From: an uncultured Chitinophagaceae bacterium
GTDB taxonomy: Bacteria; Bacteroidota; Bacteroidia; Chitinophagales; Chitinophagaceae
Length of the DNA stretch: 64,000 nt
Direction: 5' to 3'
NCBI GenBank assembly: GCA_937958995.1
Contig: CALGAP010000011.1
Coordinates: forward strand, 62,001-126,000
The first letter of the stretch is position 1. Each line of letters opens with the position of its first letter. This document shows, piece by piece, positions 41,966 through 49,673 of the stretch. The notes beneath the pieces are model-generated. The model saw nothing but the letters and a program-made list of their open reading frames with translations. It was not told the DNA's origin and made no database searches. The translations under genes were made by a program, and so were the position numbers.

Positions 41966-43057
41966 TCACCAATTTTCATACAAGTTATGAAACAATCTTT
42001 TCAGCTCGGGCCGCTCGCGCTCCTCTGCTTGTAATAAAGCTATCTGCTTCCTGATATTCTCAATTCTATCCTTAATAACCGGGTGCGTGTTCAACAGGCT
42101 ATTGGGCTCTCGTCCCTCCGTTTCCTTTTGCAACAACTCCATCAGCCAGATCATGCCTTCAGGATTAAGGCTACTGCGGGCCATTAACTGCAAACCATTA
42201 TCGTCTGCCTCCGACTCCAGCGCGCGGGAATATTGAAGGCCTTTCAGGTCATCGGCATTATCGACCAATACGGAGAGAATGCCTGCATCATTACCAAAAA
42301 TCAGCGCCAGGAACATCTTGCGCGCCAGATTCCGGAACATGCCGCGCAGCGAGTGCCGAAGCGCAATGTGCGACGCTTCATGACCCAGCAGGGCAGCGAG
42401 CTCTTCGGGCGTTTTCATTTTTTCCAGGATAGCACTATACACCACAATATGTCCGCCGGGAATGGCAAATGCGTTCACGATATCGGATTCCACTACGGTT
42501 ATTTCAACCGGGTAATCCACTGCATAACCCAGTTGCTTGTAAAAATCGTTGACGACTGCGGTTTTGTGCGTGTCCACTTTCAGCGTGGTTGCCATAGCCC
42601 GGTACATCTGGTTGCCGAGGCTCACCTCGTATTCTTTTGAAAAACTCATGGCCACCTTCTCGCCCAGCCAGGGCGCCAACCAGAAATACGCGCTTAGTAT
42701 CAAAACAAGCAACACTGCCAGCACCATCAGCAATTTGGCACCCGCGCTGCCCATAACGCGCTGGTGCGGTTTGCCTACCTGCTTATTGTGGCTCAGCTGT
42801 TTTTTGATGGCGCTTACCAACCCGGCATCCGTAATGATCAGTCTTTCAGTCAGCCCTTCGCTATTTCGATATTGCAACTCGGTGCCACCGGGCCTTACTT
42901 CAAAACCTGACAATTGCTTTTCAAGCCAGTACACGTCTTTTTGACTGCCCTGCGCATCGGTATAGCGAATGGTGATGGTGACTGATGAAACGAAAACGGT
43001 AGCGGCATAAGAACTGCCATCGGGCAGGTAATAAGTGGCGGACCAGGAAGCGCTCAT
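41966..43057 (-). CDS. Membrane-anchored M48 family metallopeptidase
   Basis: 363 residues. The first 100 form a beta-rich soluble domain (ATYYLPDGSSYAATVFV, RPGGTELQYRNSEG). One membrane helix follows at about 108-128 (LLMVLAVLLVLILSAYFWLAPW). The peptidase domain shows FAIPGGHIVVYSAIL, the zinc motif LLGHEASHIALRHS, and the third ligand in ALESEADDNGLQLM. It probably degrades misfolded or exported proteins, like HtpX/BepA relatives. The order (domain, helix, peptidase) resembles yet-unnamed M48 proteins of Bacteroidota. Confidence 0.92.
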   Translation of the reverse strand: MSASWSATYYLPDGSSYAATVFVSSVTITIRYTDAQGSQKDVYWLEKQLSGFEVRPGGTELQYRNSEGLTERLIITDAGLVSAIKKQLSHNKQVGKPHQRVMGSAGAKLLMVLAVLLVLILSAYFWLAPWLGEKVAMSFSKEYEVSLGNQMYRAMATTLKVDTHKTAVVNDFYKQLGYAVDYPVEITVVESDIVNAFAIPGGHIVVYSAILEKMKTPEELAALLGHEASHIALRHSLRGMFRNLARKMFLALIFGNDAGILSVLVDNADDLKGLQYSRALESEADDNGLQLMARSSLNPEGMIWLMELLQKETEGREPNSLLNTHPVIKDRIENIRKQIALLQAEERERPELKRLFHNLYENW

Positions 43058-43386
43058 ACTTAGTGATTGGCCGCTAATATACTAACACAAAAAAATTCCT
43101 CCCTTGGAAAAGGAAGGAAGATGCAAAATCCTGTGAAAAACCCCTGTATAACTAGTTTGATGATTTCTTACTGATATATCGTTGTTTTCAACGACGGCCC
43201 AAAACTACACCTGGCTGCAGCCGGTGGCAAGCTCTATTGAGTAGTTGGCAGAAAAATCAGTGTCAGGTGTCAGGTGAAGGATGTAGGAAGCCATTTCTCT
43301 TGCCGGTCGTTACCCCTTAAAGGGACGGTCAGGTGACAGGTGGCCCTCTTATGACCTGGCCATCCCTGCACTCTACACCCGCCACC
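43058..43386. repeat. Intergenic region with short repeats
   Basis: No gene is seen. TCGTTG-TTTT-CAACGA forms a small hairpin (43179-43194). GTGTCAGGTGTCAGGTG (43260-43276) repeats TGTCAGG directly, with GGTCAGGTGACAGGTGG further on (43328-43344), and CACTCTACACCCGCCACCC (43369-43384) matches the C-rich tract at 1225-1260. Confidence 0.5.
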
Positions 43387-44277
43387 CTACGACGCCATCG
43401 CCGTCACGTTATTCTGCTGTTGCTTCCTGTATTGAAGCGGGGAGATGTTGTAGTTTTCTTTGAAAAGCCTGCTGAAATGCGAGTTGTTTTCAAAGCCGCA
43501 TTCAAAAGCTATGTCGGCCACGGGCTTATCCGAAGTGCGTAGCAGGTGGCGCGCATGCGAGAGGCGCCTTTGCATCAGCCAGCGGTGTGGCGTCACATTA
43601 TAAGCCGCGTGAAAATCGCGTTTGAAGGAGGATAGACTGCGGCAGCAAAGGCGCGCATAGTCTTCCAGTTGCAGGTTGTAGAGACAATTATCTTCCATGA
43701 TTTGCTGCAGGTTGGCGGTATGCGAGGAGCCCAGCGACTGGAAGTAATTGATCAGCTCAATGTTGGCGTCGTTCATAACAATGTTGATAAGCAACTCACG
43801 AAATTTTAATTCCAGGAGATCTTCATTGGGCTGAGTACCGTTTGTAAAATAAGGTAGAACCGAATTATAGAAAGCCACCAGTATGGGGTCAACCTGCAAA
43901 GGCATCGCGTGATGTGTTGGTCCACCCGCAGGCCGGCCATAGAAGAGCGACGGATTTTGTTGCACAAAATTCCTGATATATGAATCGGGCACAAAAAATG
44001 TGATCACGCAAAAAACTTCATCGAAAATCTGTTCAAAAACGCAAGCGCCTTTCTTTACAAAAACAGCATTGCCTTTCTCAATCACCCATGAGCGGCCATT
44101 GGCATGAAGAATCTTTTTGCCACTGAGCACATACCAGAAGTAATTCTGCTCGGCAAACTTGCCCGTCTTGGCAGGTATATCGCGCGGACAATCGTACTTG
44201 AGGCAAAGTAATTCTTTACAGGTAAATTGCCTGAAGTAATCCGGATTTGATTTTACGAGTTGAAGATAATTTAGCAT
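43387..44277 (-). CDS. AraC family transcriptional regulator
   Basis: 296 residues. The N-terminal part (about 20-165) is cupin-like (ANGRSWVIEKGNAVFVKKGACVFEQ). The C-terminal 100 residues carry the double helix-turn-helix: LEDYARLCCRSLSSFKRDFHAAYNVTPHRWLMQRRLSHARHLLR and PVADIAFECGFENNSHFSRLFKENYNISPLQYRK. The effector is unknown. It is divergent from the DUF4403 gene, with a 16-nt palindrome between, so that gene and its own are candidate targets. Confidence 0.94.
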   Translation of the reverse strand: MLNYLQLVKSNPDYFRQFTCKELLCLKYDCPRDIPAKTGKFAEQNYFWYVLSGKKILHANGRSWVIEKGNAVFVKKGACVFEQIFDEVFCVITFFVPDSYIRNFVQQNPSLFYGRPAGGPTHHAMPLQVDPILVAFYNSVLPYFTNGTQPNEDLLELKFRELLINIVMNDANIELINYFQSLGSSHTANLQQIMEDNCLYNLQLEDYARLCCRSLSSFKRDFHAAYNVTPHRWLMQRRLSHARHLLRTSDKPVADIAFECGFENNSHFSRLFKENYNISPLQYRKQQQNNVTAMAS

Positions 44278-44311
44278 AGGAAAGATTTAGGTGACAAGAT
44301 CCAGGACAATA

Positions 44312-44319
44312 CAAAGCTA
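44312..44319 (-). promoter_or_regulatory. Exact -7 element of the AraC-type gene
   Basis: TAGCTTTG on the minus strand matches TAnnTTTG exactly. Initiation near 44307 gives a 30-nt leader. Confidence 0.5.
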
Positions 44320-44341
44320 TAGCTTAAAAACATTGTTTTTG

Positions 44342-44357
44342 TACCACGATTGTGGTA
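44342..44357. promoter_or_regulatory. Palindromic operator candidate
   Basis: TACCAC-GATT-GTGGTA is a perfect inverted repeat (6-nt arms, 4-nt spacer), about 35 nt upstream of the start point inferred for the AraC-type gene. A partial copy (TGCCAC) follows. Suitable for a dimeric regulator. Confidence 0.4.
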
Positions 44358-44424
44358 TTATGCCACGCTTGGCAAGGCTTTCGGATATTTGCGAACGCAT
44401 TTTATCGTTATAGAGAAGGCATGG

Positions 44425-44432
44425 TAAGTTTG
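44425..44432 (+). promoter_or_regulatory. Exact -7 element of the DUF4403 gene
   Basis: TAAGTTTG matches TAnnTTTG exactly; initiation near 44437 leaves a 20-nt leader to the ATG at 44457. Confidence 0.55.
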
Positions 44433-44456
44433 CCCGCTTAAACCCAATATTTACCA

Positions 44457-45881
44457 ATGAAATACACCTTTTTGGCTTCTTTCATTATTCTTGTTACAGC
44501 CTGCGGCGGCCCTAAGAAAGTGACCATTACCCCCGAAGACAGTTCCGCCCCGAGGCTTTTGCCACCCCTGCCCCCCTCGCAGATCAATATTCCTGTGAAA
44601 GTGTATATGCGCCCCCTGCTGTCGCTGATGGATAGCATGACTGCCAAAGAGTTTACCAACGATAAATGGCCCAACTATACGCAGACCGAATGCGATTTCA
44701 GGTACAAATACCGCTTTGTGCGTTCTCCTTTTTCTTTTACATGCGTCAACAACAAGGTGCAGATCAGTTTCCGCGGCAGCTACCAGATCGCGGGCAGTCG
44801 CACCATTTGCGCCTTTGGCAGACAGGTAGGTCCGTGGGCCAGCGGCAGTTGCGGTTTTGGCGATGAACCTATGCGTCGCGTTGACCTGGGCATTACCTCC
44901 ACCATCACTTTGTTGCCCAATCACCAGGTGCTGACGGTAACCAAACTCGATAAACTGCAACCGCTCGACAAATGCCAGGTGACGCTGATGGCCAATGATA
45001 TGACCGCCGAAGTGATGGACAGCATCAAAGCATCGGTGGAGAGTTATTGCAGCACCTTTGACCAGTTTGTGCAAACGCTCAACAACAATGAAATGCTCCA
45101 CAACTGGCGTAGCGGTGGCAGCCAGGTGATGCCGGTGAGCAGTTACGGTTTTCTCAATCTCAATCCTACCGCCCTGCGTGTGAGTCCGTTTAACCTGGCA
45201 AAAGACACTTTGTATTTTACCGTGGGTTATGATGGCAACCCCCGATTTTCTTCAGATAGTCAAAGACTGGTAACCAATTCTCCCCTCCCTCCCATAGGTT
45301 CCTCGGCCAATAGCGGCGGCATCAATTCTTACCTGGATGCTGTGTATGAATACAGTTTTTTCAACAAAATACTGAACGATAGTCTCCGCGATAAACCCTT
45401 CGAAGTAGAAGGGCGCACCTTCGTAATCAAAGACATCAATATCCGGGGCAGCAATGAGGGCAAGATTCAACTGGATGTGGCATTCACCGGCAACCGCAAA
45501 GGCGTGTTGCACATTAGCGGAACTCCCATCCTCGACACAGCCCGACAGGTATTGTCGATGCCCGATATCAGCTTTTCGCTCGACACGAAAGACATGCTGA
45601 TGAATATCGCAAAGGGATTATTTCGTAAGCGGATCATGAAACAATTACAGAACCAGTCTGTTTTGGACCTGGCAGAATTGATTGAACGCAATAAGGCGGC
45701 TATCGAAGCGCGCATCAATCAGCCGGTAAACGATTGGATGCGAACCACGGGCAGCTTCCGCGAGATCAGGCTGGTGGGACTCTTACCTCAAAAGGATTAT
45801 ATACAGGTTCAGGCGCTTATACGGGCGGATATAGTTTTAATTGGACAACCTCCGGCTAATTTGTTGAGTATGAGTTATTAG
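44457..45881 (+). CDS. DUF4403 family lipoprotein
   Basis: 474 residues. The lipobox is VTACGGP, so the mature protein starts at Cys17. It reads as DUF4403: SQINIPVKVYMRPLLSLMDSM near the start, VNNKVQISFRGSYQI, then VLTVTKLDKLQPLDKCQVTL, and a C-terminal half with FEVEGRTFVIKDINIRGSNEGKIQLDVAFTG, MPDISFSLDTKDMLM and GLLPQKDYIQVQALIRADIVL. The two halves look like tandem lipid-binding BPI/SMP-type modules, an inference from the strand pattern. A role in lipid handling at the envelope is possible but not shown. Confidence 0.87.
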   Translation: MKYTFLASFIILVTACGGPKKVTITPEDSSAPRLLPPLPPSQINIPVKVYMRPLLSLMDSMTAKEFTNDKWPNYTQTECDFRYKYRFVRSPFSFTCVNNKVQISFRGSYQIAGSRTICAFGRQVGPWASGSCGFGDEPMRRVDLGITSTITLLPNHQVLTVTKLDKLQPLDKCQVTLMANDMTAEVMDSIKASVESYCSTFDQFVQTLNNNEMLHNWRSGGSQVMPVSSYGFLNLNPTALRVSPFNLAKDTLYFTVGYDGNPRFSSDSQRLVTNSPLPPIGSSANSGGINSYLDAVYEYSFFNKILNDSLRDKPFEVEGRTFVIKDINIRGSNEGKIQLDVAFTGNRKGVLHISGTPILDTARQVLSMPDISFSLDTKDMLMNIAKGLFRKRIMKQLQNQSVLDLAELIERNKAAIEARINQPVNDWMRTTGSFREIRLVGLLPQKDYIQVQALIRADIVLIGQPPANLLSMSY

Positions 45882-45955
45882 GATTCGGGCAAAATATCTT
45901 TCCCGCGGCAACCCGGGCGAAGCATTTTCCGTATATAACATTCAACCAACGCCCT

Positions 45956-46546
45956 TTGCTTATAGATAACTCCAGGATCATAGCCTTGTTAAATGGCTGC
46001 AGGAAGAACGACAGGAACAGCCAGAAGGAGCTATATTATTTGCTCCGCGGGTTTGCTATGAAAATATGTTACCGGTATACCAACAGCAATGAAGAATCGG
46101 AAGAGATAGTGAATGAGGGGTTTGTGAAGCTGTTCAAAAATATTCATCAATTCGACGAAAACCGGCAGGAAAACACTTTGCTTTCACTTAAAGGATGGTT
46201 CAAAAGAATACTGGTCAATACCTGTATAGATCATTACCGCAAAGTAAATGCATCCGTTAACGGACATGTTTTGAGCCACGAATCAGAAACAATAGCCGAT
46301 CATAGTGAAACAGGAATTGATGTGCTGTCGTACAAGGAAATCATTGAAGCTATCCGGTTATTATCGCCCGGTTACCGGGCTGTATTTAACCTGTTTGTGA
46401 TTGAAGGATTAAGCCATGAAGAAATTTCGAAAAAACTCGGTATATCCGTAGGGGCGTCAAAATCGAACCTGTCGAAAGCCCGTGACAACCTAAGAAAACT
46501 ATTGTTAAACAAATCGCATTTTAACGTATATGTATCCCCTCAGTGA
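45956..46546 (+). CDS. ECF RNA polymerase sigma factor
   Basis: 196 residues from TTG at 45956 (read as Met, then LIDNSRIIALLNGCRKND). The first in-frame ATG is codon 35, within region 2, so the TTG or another near start is needed. Region 2 is at about 12-85 (NSQKELYYLLRGFAMKICYRYTNSNEESEEIVNEGFVKLFKNI, LKGWFKRILVNTCIDHYRK) and region 4 at about 130-185 (LLSPGYRAVFNLFVIEGLSHEEISKKLGISVGASKSNLSKARDNLRKLL). The last 17 nt overlap the start of the next gene, which probably encodes its regulator. Confidence 0.9.
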   Translation: MLIDNSRIIALLNGCRKNDRNSQKELYYLLRGFAMKICYRYTNSNEESEEIVNEGFVKLFKNIHQFDENRQENTLLSLKGWFKRILVNTCIDHYRKVNASVNGHVLSHESETIADHSETGIDVLSYKEIIEAIRLLSPGYRAVFNLFVIEGLSHEEISKKLGISVGASKSNLSKARDNLRKLLLNKSHFNVYVSPQ

Positions 46547-47849
46547 TAATGACCTTGACCGTTTGAGCCGCGATGCAGCCGAACATTTCGATGTGCCATC
46601 GAGCGCATCGGGATGGGATCGCCTGGAAAGCAGGCTCGACCAGGAACTACCAGTCAGAGAAAAAGACCGGAAGCGATTCTTCTTCTGGTTATTCGTCGTG
46701 GCACTGCTTACCGGGGGAAGCCTGGTATATATGCTCGGCCGTTCACCCAACGGAAATAACCTGGCCGCAGAGAATGAAAAAGTGAATAAAGAAAATGTAG
46801 TTTCAAGTAAAAAGAATGTAAATGAAAAGTCTGCGATTATTGATCAGCGCAGTGAAAATGAAAGATCATCTCCTGATGCAGATAAAACCGCTGTAAGACC
46901 TGAACAGCGTTTATCAAAAACTGCCAACGCTGATCAACTGCGCGCAACCGCTTCGCGCCAGCAACGCAGCCATGAAATCGCAGCGCGCAAAGCGAAAGAT
47001 GCTAATCAAAAACTGGCTGACCAAAAATCACGCAATCTGCCGGCAAATAATAAATCTGAGAGCGATCAACTCATTTCACGTAAACACGACCTGGATAAAC
47101 AGCCAGCAATCGAATTTTTAAAACCCAGCGTACCGGCTATTGTCTCGCCGGATTTGACTTATAAAGTGGGTGATCCGGCAAAGGAACCACAACCAGTGCT
47201 TGCTGCCGAACCACCCGCCATCAAGCCCCCTGCCACGCAAACTGCGAAATGGGAATTTGGCTTACTCACAGGCCCTGATTTCAACAATGTAAAATTCAAA
47301 CACAGTTCGAAAGCCGGTCTCAATATGGGTGTCACCATTGGCTATAGGATATCTGAACGCTGGCTGGTAAACACCGGGTTTATCTATACCAAAAAATGGT
47401 ACAAAGCTGACGGTGAAGATTTTCATCCGCCCAAGCACAGCTATCTTTCTTACCAGGATATTCAAATGGTGGAAGGCAACTGCAACATGTTTGAAATACC
47501 CGTGAACCTGCGCTACGATTTCAGCGTAAACAATAAGCGGCGCCTGTTTGCGAGTGCGGGTTTATCCAGCTTTATCATGGATAAACAGAATTATGAATGC
47601 GATTATATTTCAGGCATGAATGGCCAGCCTTATAAATACAAGTGGTCAGAAGATTCGAACTATACGCACGTGATGTCTAATCTCAACCTGTCTTTTGGTT
47701 ACGAGCGCGCTCTTGGAAGGAATTTCTCCATACAGGCTGAACCTTATCTCAAATTACCATTAAAGGGATTAGGCTACGGCAGTCTGAAGATGAACAGTTA
47801 CGGGCTATACGTCACCTTTAAGTACAAGCCATTGGGAAAGAAAAACTAA
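46530..47849 (+). CDS. Protein with inner-membrane helix, periplasmic linker and outer-membrane-type beta-barrel
   Basis: 439 residues. The N-terminal 48 residues are cytosolic (LDRLSRDAAEHFDVP, WDRLESRLDQEL), followed by a membrane helix at about 50-69 (FFFWLFVVALLTGGSLVYML). Residues 70-240 form a polar linker rich in Lys, Asn, Gln, Ser and Pro. From 241 (WEFGLLTGPDF) to the end, amphipathic strands and GYRISERWLVNTGFIYTKKW, FEIPVNLRYDF, RRLFASAGLS and YGLYVTFKYKP fit an 8-strand outer-membrane barrel of the PorT-like type. The layout, and the overlap with the sigma gene, suggests an anti-sigma or signal-relay protein that spans both membranes. Confidence 0.82.
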   Translation: MYPLSDNDLDRLSRDAAEHFDVPSSASGWDRLESRLDQELPVREKDRKRFFFWLFVVALLTGGSLVYMLGRSPNGNNLAAENEKVNKENVVSSKKNVNEKSAIIDQRSENERSSPDADKTAVRPEQRLSKTANADQLRATASRQQRSHEIAARKAKDANQKLADQKSRNLPANNKSESDQLISRKHDLDKQPAIEFLKPSVPAIVSPDLTYKVGDPAKEPQPVLAAEPPAIKPPATQTAKWEFGLLTGPDFNNVKFKHSSKAGLNMGVTIGYRISERWLVNTGFIYTKKWYKADGEDFHPPKHSYLSYQDIQMVEGNCNMFEIPVNLRYDFSVNNKRRLFASAGLSSFIMDKQNYECDYISGMNGQPYKYKWSEDSNYTHVMSNLNLSFGYERALGRNFSIQAEPYLKLPLKGLGYGSLKMNSYGLYVTFKYKPLGKKN

Positions 47850-48230
47850 CTAACGGTCGAACCATACTCTTTTGTCATCGTTCCATGTGCCATTGTAGTT
47901 GACAAAAAGTTCTTCGCCTGCCTTGATAAAACGGACGGTCCGCACAGAGATCGTCCGTTTTTCATAATCCATCTCATACTCGCAATTGGCGCGATAGGAA
48001 TGATTATACACAGCCACATACCCCAGCGCCATGCAGCACTGCTGGCTGTCCTTCCCCCACTCGAAAATGTAGTCATGCAGCAGGGTTTGGTCGAGGTGCA
48101 CACGTTCTTCTTTGGTCATTACCACCACCGGTGAGGTTTCGATGATGGTATCGGCTTCGATGTCTTCCGAGGTAAAGACACCGCGGCCCATGGATTCGGT
48201 TTCGGCAATATAGAGGCAAGGGAGGATCAT
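47850..48230 (-). CDS. SET domain protein (putative lysine methyltransferase)
   Basis: 126 residues from the ATG at 48230 (MILPCLYIAETESMGRGVF); the frame continues into antisense of mgtE but that part is not protein-like. SET domain features are GRGVFTSEDIEADTIIE, QCCMALGYVAVYNHSYRANCEYEMD (the YNHS matches the NHS SAM-binding motif) and ISVRTVRFIKAGEELFVNYN, with the catalytic Tyr. Bacterial SET proteins methylate proteins; the target is unknown. Its stop abuts that of the gene with the beta-barrel. It is divergent from mgtE with only 33 nt between. Confidence 0.9.
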   Translation of the reverse strand: MILPCLYIAETESMGRGVFTSEDIEADTIIETSPVVVMTKEERVHLDQTLLHDYIFEWGKDSQQCCMALGYVAVYNHSYRANCEYEMDYEKRTISVRTVRFIKAGEELFVNYNGTWNDDKRVWFDR

Positions 48231-48237
48231 ACCGCAA

Positions 48238-48245
48238 CAAATGTA
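48238..48245 (-). promoter_or_regulatory. Exact -7 element of the SET gene
   Basis: TACATTTG on the minus strand matches TAnnTTTG exactly; initiation would be within a few nt of the ATG at 48230. Confidence 0.5.
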
Positions 48246-48250
48246 TCTCT

Positions 48251-48258
48251 TATCTTTG
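48251..48258 (+). promoter_or_regulatory. Exact -7 element of mgtE
   Basis: TATCTTTG matches TAnnTTTG exactly. It ends 5 nt before the ATG at 48264, so the transcript would be leaderless. The element is 5 nt from that of the divergent SET gene. Confidence 0.5.
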
Positions 48259-48263
48259 ACCTC

Positions 48264-49652
48264 ATGACCACTGAGCAGGAACAATATAACCTGGCGGACC
48301 GCTTCCTGGAACTGGTGGAGCGGGAAGACGTGCTGGCTATGCGCGAATTCCTGAATGACCAGAATATTTCGGATGTGGCCGAGCTCATCAAGGAGCACCC
48401 GGAGTATGAATCGCAGATCATACTCAACATGAGCGTGCACCGCGCTGCCAGTGTGTTCAAGATCCTGGATTTTCACCAGCAAAAGACCATCATACAGGAA
48501 TTGCCGCCGCTGAAAACGGCCGAACTGCTGAACGAACTCCCTGCCGACGACCGTACCGCCTTCCTCGAAGAGCTGCCCAGCGGCGTGGTGGCCGAACTGA
48601 TCAAACTGCTCAACCCCGAAGAACGAAAGGTAACGCTGGCCCTGCTCGGCTACCCCGAAGACAGCGTGGGCAGGCTGATGACACCGGACTATATCGCCGT
48701 GCAGGTAGACTGGACCATGCAGGAAGTGCTGGAGCATATTCGCGAAGTGGGTAAGGAAAGCGAGACCATCGACGTAATCTACGTGATCAACGAGCGGGGG
48801 GAATTTGTGGATGACATTCGAATCCGCGAGATCCTGCTGTCGAGTCCGAATACCAAAGTGGGCGACGTGATCGACCACCGCTTCATCACCCTCAAGGTGC
48901 ACGACGACCAGGAAGTGGCCAGCCAGACATTCAAAATGAACAACCGCGTGGCCCTGCCTGTGGTGGATGATAACAATATCCTGCTGGGTATCGTAACCAT
49001 CGACGACGTGCTGTGGGTAGCGAGTGAAGAGTTTAGTGAAGACATGCAGAAAATGGGTGGTACGGAAGCCCTGAATGAACCTTACCTCGAAATGCCCATC
49101 CTGAAGCTTTTCAAAAAGCGGGTGGTATGGCTCATCGTGTTGTTTTTGGGTGAAATGCTTACCGCCACCGTAATGCAATATTTCGAAGATGAAATTGCCA
49201 AGGCCGTGGTGCTGGCGTTGTTTGTACCGCTTATCATCTCCAGTGGTGGTAACACGGGCTCGCAGGCTTCCACTCTCATTATCCAGGCTATGGCACTGGG
49301 AGAAATTACTATTACCGACTGGTGGCGGGTGATGCGCCGGGAAATATATTCGGGATTGTTGCTGGGTTCTATATTGGGCCTGATCGGCTTTCTCAGGGTC
49401 GTACTCTGGAATTCGGTATTTCACACCTATGGCGACCAGGGCATACTGGTAGGCAGCACCGTGGGCGCCTCGCTGCTTTGCGTGGTATTGTGGGGCACCA
49501 TCACCGGCTCCATGCTTCCTATCATACTAAAAAAACTGGGTGCTGACCCTGCCACTTCATCTGCTCCCTTCGTGGCCACACTTGTGGATGTGACCGGATT
49601 GGTTATATATTTTTCCATGGCCTACGTATTTTTAAGCGGTATATTGCTCTGA
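48264..49652 (+). CDS. mgtE: Magnesium transporter
   Basis: 462 residues, typical MgtE. The N-terminal superhelical domain (about 20-130) shows FLEELPSGVVAELIKLLNPEER and LGYPEDSVGRLMTPDYIAV. Two CBS domains follow (about 135-260: IDVIYVINERGEFVDDIRI, LPVVDDNNILLGIVTIDDV), which sense Mg2+. Five membrane helices start at about 290, with VPLIISSGGNTGSQASTLIIQAMALGEI containing the pore motif. It imports Mg2+ passively, gated by internal Mg2+. Confidence 0.97.
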   Translation: MTTEQEQYNLADRFLELVEREDVLAMREFLNDQNISDVAELIKEHPEYESQIILNMSVHRAASVFKILDFHQQKTIIQELPPLKTAELLNELPADDRTAFLEELPSGVVAELIKLLNPEERKVTLALLGYPEDSVGRLMTPDYIAVQVDWTMQEVLEHIREVGKESETIDVIYVINERGEFVDDIRIREILLSSPNTKVGDVIDHRFITLKVHDDQEVASQTFKMNNRVALPVVDDNNILLGIVTIDDVLWVASEEFSEDMQKMGGTEALNEPYLEMPILKLFKKRVVWLIVLFLGEMLTATVMQYFEDEIAKAVVLALFVPLIISSGGNTGSQASTLIIQAMALGEITITDWWRVMRREIYSGLLLGSILGLIGFLRVVLWNSVFHTYGDQGILVGSTVGASLLCVVLWGTITGSMLPIILKKLGADPATSSAPFVATLVDVTGLVIYFSMAYVFLSGILL

Positions 49653-49673
49653 CATATATTCAAACCACACGCA

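Noticed and set aside
48231..49424. Minus-strand frame continuing from the SET gene for about 398 codons antisense to mgtE
   Set aside because: It has His/Gln-rich shadow composition with no domain, overlaps a certain gene, and the SET protein begins at the ATG at 48230.
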